Origin: CAVQLX01 sp963811605
Lineage (GTDB): Bacteria; Desulfobacterota; Binatia; DP-6
Reading direction: 5' to 3'
Length of the DNA: 64,000 nt
Assembly: GCA_963811605.1 (NCBI GenBank)
Contig: CAWESA010000014.1
Location: forward strand, 91,838-155,837
The notes beneath the pieces are model-generated. The model saw only the letters and a list, made by a program, of their open reading frames with translations. It was not told the origin of the DNA and ran no database searches. Shown one piece after another: positions 57,584 through 64,000 of the stretch. The translations under genes and the position numbers were made by a program. The stretch's first letter is position 1. Each line of letters begins with the position of its first letter.

Positions 57584-59040
57584 CCCGGCGCCTGCCCGCC
57601 TTCCTCCTCGGAGTGGAAGTCGATGACCACCTCGCGGAACTCGTCACGGTACCGCTCCGGCGGCGGCGGGAGCGGATTCGAGCGCTGCACCGCGCGCACG
57701 ACGGACTGGTCGTAGTTCTTGTCGCCGGAGCTGTTCACGAGCTCGACGTTCGACACGATCCCGTCCGGCCCCACCTCGAACCGCACCGCCGCCACCAGCC
57801 CCGCGCGCCGCACGGCGTTGGCCCAGTTGCGCTTGATCAGGCCGAAGATGCGCTGGCGATACGAGAGGAACTCGAAGCCGACCACCGTACCGCCGCCACC
57901 GGCCGCGTTCGACCCGTCACCGACCGTCCCTTCCCGGTGCTCGGTGGCGCCCATGCCGCCCATGCCACCCGCCATGCGGCTGCGCCAGCGCTCGGCGGCG
58001 GCGGCGTACTCGTCCTGCGGCGGGGTCTCGAGCGAGCCCCCACTCCCCGCCCCGCCATCGGCACGCGCCGTCACGTCGGGCGCCGGCTTCGCGACGATGC
58101 CGCCGTCGTGGTGAGGCAGCGGCGCGAGCGGCTTGGCCGGCACGATGCGAGCGCCGTCGGCGGCGCCGGGGGGCTGCGCGGCCTTGCTGGGCGGCTGCGG
58201 GGCGGCCGAGGGCGGCGTCGCTGCCTGCGGGGGTGCCGGCGTCGGATGCGCCGTCACCGGCCCCGCCGTACCGACCTTGGGCTGCGCCGCCTCCTTCACC
58301 TCGGGCGGCCGCGGATCGGGCGACGTCGCCGGCGCGGGAATCGTGGTCGCGGTCGCCACCGTCGTCGGCGTGACGGCTGGGTGCACGGGGGCCGCCGGCT
58401 GCGGCGCGGCCTGCGGCACGGCCGTGGCATCGGGCTTCGTCTCGGCCTTCCGCGGCGGCACGGTCGCCGGTGGTGTCTCCTCACGCGGGGCGGTCTTCTT
58501 CGAGACCGTCACCTCGGCGTCAGGTGGCTTGGGCGCCGCGACGGGCTTCGGCGGGACGACCGGGACCGGCCGCGCCGCCTCGGGGGGCTTCGGAATCGTC
58601 GCGTCGGGCGGTCGGGGCGGCGTGATTGCGGTCACGGAGTCGACCGGCTCCTCGGACTGCGCCAGCTTCGGCGCCTGCGCCACCTTCGCCTGTGCGACCG
58701 GCTTGCGCGCCTCGACGCCCTTGGCGGGCCTGGCCGTCTCCGAGCCGGCAGACTCGCCCGGGCCGGGCGTGCCGGCGGGCGCGCCCCCCGCGGCGTCGGC
58801 GATGCGCCGCGGGCGGCCGAGCGGCCTGTCGAGCGGGCCGAACGCGACGCGGCCGCCGAGCGCCGCCGGATCGGTCAGCTCGACCACGTAGGCCGGTGGC
58901 GGCGCCGGAGCCGGCGCCCGCGACGCCGCCCACACCGCCACGGCCGCCACGGCGAGGTGCAGGATCGCCGAGAGGCCGACACCGCGGGTGAAGTCCGGGC
59001 CCCACTCCGATGCCAGCACACGAGGCTGCACGCGTGGCAT
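57580..59040 (-). CDS. tolA: TolA/TonB-type energy-coupling protein
   Basis: The 486-residue protein has one N-terminal membrane helix (GLSAILHLAVAAVAVWAA), a long Pro/Ala/Lys-rich periplasmic spacer (about residues 45-340) and a C-terminal TonB/TolA domain (FLSYRQRIFGLIKRNWANAV, FEVGPDGIVSNVELVNSSGD, SNPLPPPPERYRDEFREVVI). It carries energy from TolQR to the outer membrane. Its place between tolR and tolB supports TolA. The spacer is Pro-rich instead of the Ala/Lys helix of E. coli TolA. Confidence 0.9.
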   Translation of the reverse strand: MPRVQPRVLASEWGPDFTRGVGLSAILHLAVAAVAVWAASRAPAPAPPPAYVVELTDPAALGGRVAFGPLDRPLGRPRRIADAAGGAPAGTPGPGESAGSETARPAKGVEARKPVAQAKVAQAPKLAQSEEPVDSVTAITPPRPPDATIPKPPEAARPVPVVPPKPVAAPKPPDAEVTVSKKTAPREETPPATVPPRKAETKPDATAVPQAAPQPAAPVHPAVTPTTVATATTIPAPATSPDPRPPEVKEAAQPKVGTAGPVTAHPTPAPPQAATPPSAAPQPPSKAAQPPGAADGARIVPAKPLAPLPHHDGGIVAKPAPDVTARADGGAGSGGSLETPPQDEYAAAAERWRSRMAGGMGGMGATEHREGTVGDGSNAAGGGGTVVGFEFLSYRQRIFGLIKRNWANAVRRAGLVAAVRFEVGPDGIVSNVELVNSSGDKNYDQSVVRAVQRSNPLPPPPERYRDEFREVVIDFHSEEEGGQAPG

Positions 59041-59042
59041 GG

Positions 59043-59459
59043 TCAGCGTGGCTCGGGCGGCGGCTCGGTGACGAGGCCGACCCGCGTGAGGCCGGCCTCG
59101 CGCACGGCCGCCATTGCCCGCATCACCTGGCCGTACGGCACCGCCTGATCGGCTCGCACGTAGAGCGTCCGGTCGCGTCGCTCGCCCGCCAGGGCGCGCA
59201 GCTTCGCGGTGAGCTCGGGCATCGTGTACGGGGTGTCGTTCAGGTAGAGCTGCCCGGTCTTCGCGACGTTCACGACCAGCTGCTCGTCGGCCCCCGGGAG
59301 CGGCGCGGCCGTCGTCTTCGGCAGGTCGATGGCGACGCCCTGCTGCAGGATGGGGGCCGTCACCATGAAGATGATGAGCAGCACCAGCATGACGTCGACG
59401 AGCGGCGTCACGTTGATGTCGGAGATCGAGTCCCCGCTGCCGGGAGCGCCGAACGCCAT
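59043..59459 (-). CDS. tolR: Tol-Pal system protein TolR (ExbD family)
   Basis: The 138-residue inner-membrane protein has the proton-channel helix SDINVTPLVDVMLVLLIIFM with the key Asp, then a periplasmic domain (LYVRADQAVPYGQVMRAMAA). It works with TolQ to use proton-motive force. It lies 1 nt after the tolQ stop codon region and 2 nt before tolA. Confidence 0.93.
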   Translation of the reverse strand: MAFGAPGSGDSISDINVTPLVDVMLVLLIIFMVTAPILQQGVAIDLPKTTAAPLPGADEQLVVNVAKTGQLYLNDTPYTMPELTAKLRALAGERRDRTLYVRADQAVPYGQVMRAMAAVREAGLTRVGLVTEPPPEPR

Positions 59460-59460
59460 C

Positions 59461-60225
59461 CTACTTCTTCAGGAAATGCCGTTCGGCGATGTTCAGGAAC
59501 TCGGCTCCGAAGGTGTCCATCTCTGCCGTCAACACGCGAAGCTGCCGGGCGAAACGGTTGTACATGACGACGGCCGGAATGGCAGCCGCCAGGCCGACCG
59601 CCGTGGCCACCAGCGCCTCGGCTATCCCCGGCGCCACCGCCTGGATGCTGGACGACGTCGTCGTCGACAGCCCCATGAAGGCGGTCATGATGCCCCAGAC
59701 GGTGCCAAACAGTCCGACGAAGGGGGCGGTGCTGGCGGTCGTGGCGAGAAACGTGAGGCCGCGCTCGAGCCGCGTCACCTCCTGGGTGCGTGCCCGCTGC
59801 ATGGCGCGCTGCACCGTCTCGATGCCCCCGAACTCCGACTCCTCGCCGTCCTCCCCGCGCTTCTGGCGGATCAGCCGTTGCAGCTCCTGGTGGCCGGCGC
59901 GGAAGACCTGGGCGACGGGGCTGTCCTTCATGTCGGCGCTCGCCGCCTGGATCGCGGACAGGTTCTTCGCCTCCCAGAAGACGTCGATGAAGCGGGCGGA
60001 CTGCCTGCGCGCGCGGCGCATCTCGCGTCCCTTCGCCAGCGCGATCCCCCACGTCGCCACCGAGGCCGTGACGAGCAGCAGGAGCACCAGGCGCACGACC
60101 CAGCCGGAGCCGATCGCCAGCGACCAGATGTCGTGCTGGGGCGCAGCCGGAGAAGCCGGGAGAACCGTGGTCTGTGCCGCGGCGGTCCCGGAGGCGAGCA
60201 GGAAGCCGAGGACCTGAAGGATCAT
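59461..60225 (-). CDS. tolQ: Tol-Pal system protein TolQ (MotA/TolQ/ExbB family)
   Basis: The 254-residue protein has three membrane helices (VVRLVLLLLVTASVATWGIA; FLATTASTAPFVGLFGTVWG; VATAVGLAAAIPAVVMYNRF) with the conserved GLFGTVWGIM region. It forms the proton-driven stator with TolR. The N-terminus is a little longer than in E. coli and is hydrophobic (ILQVLGFLLASGTAAAQT), perhaps a signal-like segment. It begins the tolQ-R-A-B-pal-cpoB operon. Confidence 0.93.
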   Translation of the reverse strand: MILQVLGFLLASGTAAAQTTVLPASPAAPQHDIWSLAIGSGWVVRLVLLLLVTASVATWGIALAKGREMRRARRQSARFIDVFWEAKNLSAIQAASADMKDSPVAQVFRAGHQELQRLIRQKRGEDGEESEFGGIETVQRAMQRARTQEVTRLERGLTFLATTASTAPFVGLFGTVWGIMTAFMGLSTTTSSSIQAVAPGIAEALVATAVGLAAAIPAVVMYNRFARQLRVLTAEMDTFGAEFLNIAERHFLKK

Positions 60226-60321
60226 GCGTCGTCGAGCGCCGGCCCGCGGCCGCCTCTCCCCACCACTCGGGGAGGTCTAGCCGAGGGGTTTCCGAGCGTC
60301 AAATCCGCGATCTGCTTTGCC

Positions 60322-60350
60322 TTGCCCTCGCGAGACACGCTGGGTATACG
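60322..60350 (+). promoter_or_regulatory. candidate promoter of the gap-pgk-tpiA-secG operon
   Basis: TTGCCC (60322-60327) and TATACG (60345-60350) are 17 nt apart, in the 185-nt spacer between divergent tolQ and gap. Position, spacing and box sequences are all good for sigma70. Confidence 0.55.
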
Positions 60351-60410
60351 CTCGCGTTCTATTCTCGAGCGCCCCGCCGCGGGCGCCCTCCAGAAGGCGA
60401 GGTTCCAGGC

Positions 60411-61415
<1,005 letters not shown>

Positions 61416-61420
61416 GCGAC

Positions 61421-62596
<1,176 letters not shown>

Positions 62597-62598
62597 CG

Positions 62599-63362
<764 letters not shown>

Positions 63363-63366
<4 letters not shown>

Positions 63367-63836
63367 GCCTCGTGCTGTTTCACTACGCGCTGCCCACGCT
63401 CCACATCCTGTCCTGCTTCTTCCTGATCGTGGTCGTGCTGCTCCAGACCGGTAAGGGCGCCGACATGGGCGCCGTCTTCGGCGGCGGCAGCCAGACGCTC
63501 TTCGGCTCCGGCGGAGCCGGCAACTTCCTGACCCGCCTCACCACCGCGACGGCGATCGTCTTCATGCTGACGTCGCTCATCCTCACGTACGGCCAGACGC
63601 CATCGTCGACGTCGGGCTTGATCCGGCGCCTCCCCGCACCGGCGGCGGAGGCCCCGGCCGACCAGGCGCCGGCGGCCGATGCCGGCGCGCCCGCGGAGGC
63701 ACCGGTGGCCAACGCGCCCGAGGCCGGCGCGCCCGGCACCGAGACCCCGCCCGCGCCGGCCACGCCACCGGCCGCCGACGAAGCGCCCGCTCGCGCGCCG
63801 CCGCAGCCGGCGGCTCCCGCTCCCGAGAAGAATTAG
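63363..63836 (+). CDS. secG: protein translocase subunit SecG with long acidic tail
   Basis: The 157-residue protein has the two SecG membrane helices (LHILSCFFLIVVVLLQTGKG; TATAIVFMLTSLILTYGQ) and the conserved GADMGAVFGGGSQTLFGSGG loop. It supports SecYE-dependent export. Most SecG proteins are 75-115 residues; here about 75 extra residues of Ala, Pro, Glu and Asp follow (AEAPADQAPAADAGAPAEAP). It is coupled to tpiA by an ATGA overlap, and tRNA-Leu follows, a common order in bacteria. Confidence 0.93.
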
Positions 63837-63839
63837 CGC

Positions 63840-63854
63840 CGCCGTCGGACGGCG
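63840..63854 (+). terminator. short inverted repeat after secG
   Basis: CGCCGTC-G-GACGGCG follows the secG stop by 3 nt. There is no T run, so termination strength is uncertain. Confidence 0.35.
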
Positions 63855-63917
63855 CGCGAGACTCGACAGCGCTGGGGGCCTCTGTTAGGACTCCGGCCCT
63901 GCCCGGTCCCCTGGTGT

Positions 63918-64000
63918 GCGAGGATGGCGGAATGGCAGACGCGCTAGTTTGAGGGGCTAGTGGGGTAACACCCGTGGGGGTTCAAGTCCCCCTCCTCGCA
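63918..64000 (+). tRNA. tRNA-Leu (anticodon GAG)
   Basis: The 83-nt gene has acceptor GCGAGGA/TCCTCGC, anticodon stem CTAGT/GCTAG around loop TTGAGGG (anticodon GAG), a long variable arm typical of Leu tRNA (TGGGGTAACACCC-type), and T-arm GGGGGTTCAAGTCCCCC. The discriminator A is the last base of the window, so a CCA end cannot be seen. Confidence 0.95.

Noticed and set aside
57613..59148. Arg/His/Gly-rich frame opposite tolA
   Set aside because: It is the complement of the Pro/Ala-rich TolA spacer, which naturally leaves antisense frames open.

Overview
The window is about 64 kb of very GC-rich Gram-negative bacterial DNA. A complete Tol-Pal system, outer-membrane barrels, RseP, and lipoproteins with clear lipoboxes show a diderm envelope. 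The run ilvN-ilvC-psd-pssA-leuA-leuB-usg-truA, the cluster tsaB-rseP-cdsA-uppS-frr-pyrH-tsf-rpsB-rho-rluD-ribF, and very large repeat-rich secreted proteins suggest a deltaproteobacterial relative, perhaps a Binatia-type lineage. That placement is inference and is not backed by a marker-gene tree.

Region 1 (1-15 kb). A damaged AraC-type regulator is followed by an MgtC-like membrane protein. An acyl-ACP desaturase and a TetR regulator are divergent around three copies of a TTACG-N4-CGTA operator. A 3,211-residue secreted protein (FG-GAP repeats, lectin-like domain, about 17 DUF11 repeats, Cys-rich C-terminus) overlaps an outer-membrane barrel gene by ATGA.

Region 2 (15-30.7 kb). This accessory zone is full of broken genes: a lipase maturation factor, a serine beta-lactamase-family hydrolase, a copper monooxygenase-like protein with an early stop, a frameshifted porin, an IS256-type transposase, a hydrolase fragment, a frameshifted haloperoxidase-like gene, an FAD-oxidoreductase stub and an excisionase-like gene. 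Intact genes are a beta-propeller protein, a cysteine hydrolase, a short-chain dehydrogenase, a small ribbon-helix-helix-like protein and a tyrosine integrase. The integrase sits beside tRNA-Ala(GGC). A 34-nt copy of that tRNA (32/34 identical) lies 12.9 kb away in direct orientation, so 17.7-30.65 kb looks like an old tRNA-integrated island.

Region 3 (30.7-64 kb). This is dense core genome with many 4-bp overlaps: nadK-recN-M23 peptidase, rarA, a DUF937-OmpA protein, branched-chain amino-acid and phospholipid synthesis, isoprenoid/lipid and translation genes, Tol-Pal, then gap-pgk-tpiA-secG and tRNA-Leu(GAG). Only one frameshift was seen here (recN).

The most notable observations are: (a) four core genes (psd, tsaB, cdsA, pyrH) whose conserved N-termini have no ATG, GTG or TTG and start at CTG; (b) a leucine-rich leader peptide plus hairpin upstream of leuA, a probable attenuator; (c) the tRNA-derived direct repeat bounding the decaying island; (d) the giant DUF11 protein coupled to an outer-membrane barrel; (e) the triple operator of the desaturase/TetR pair.
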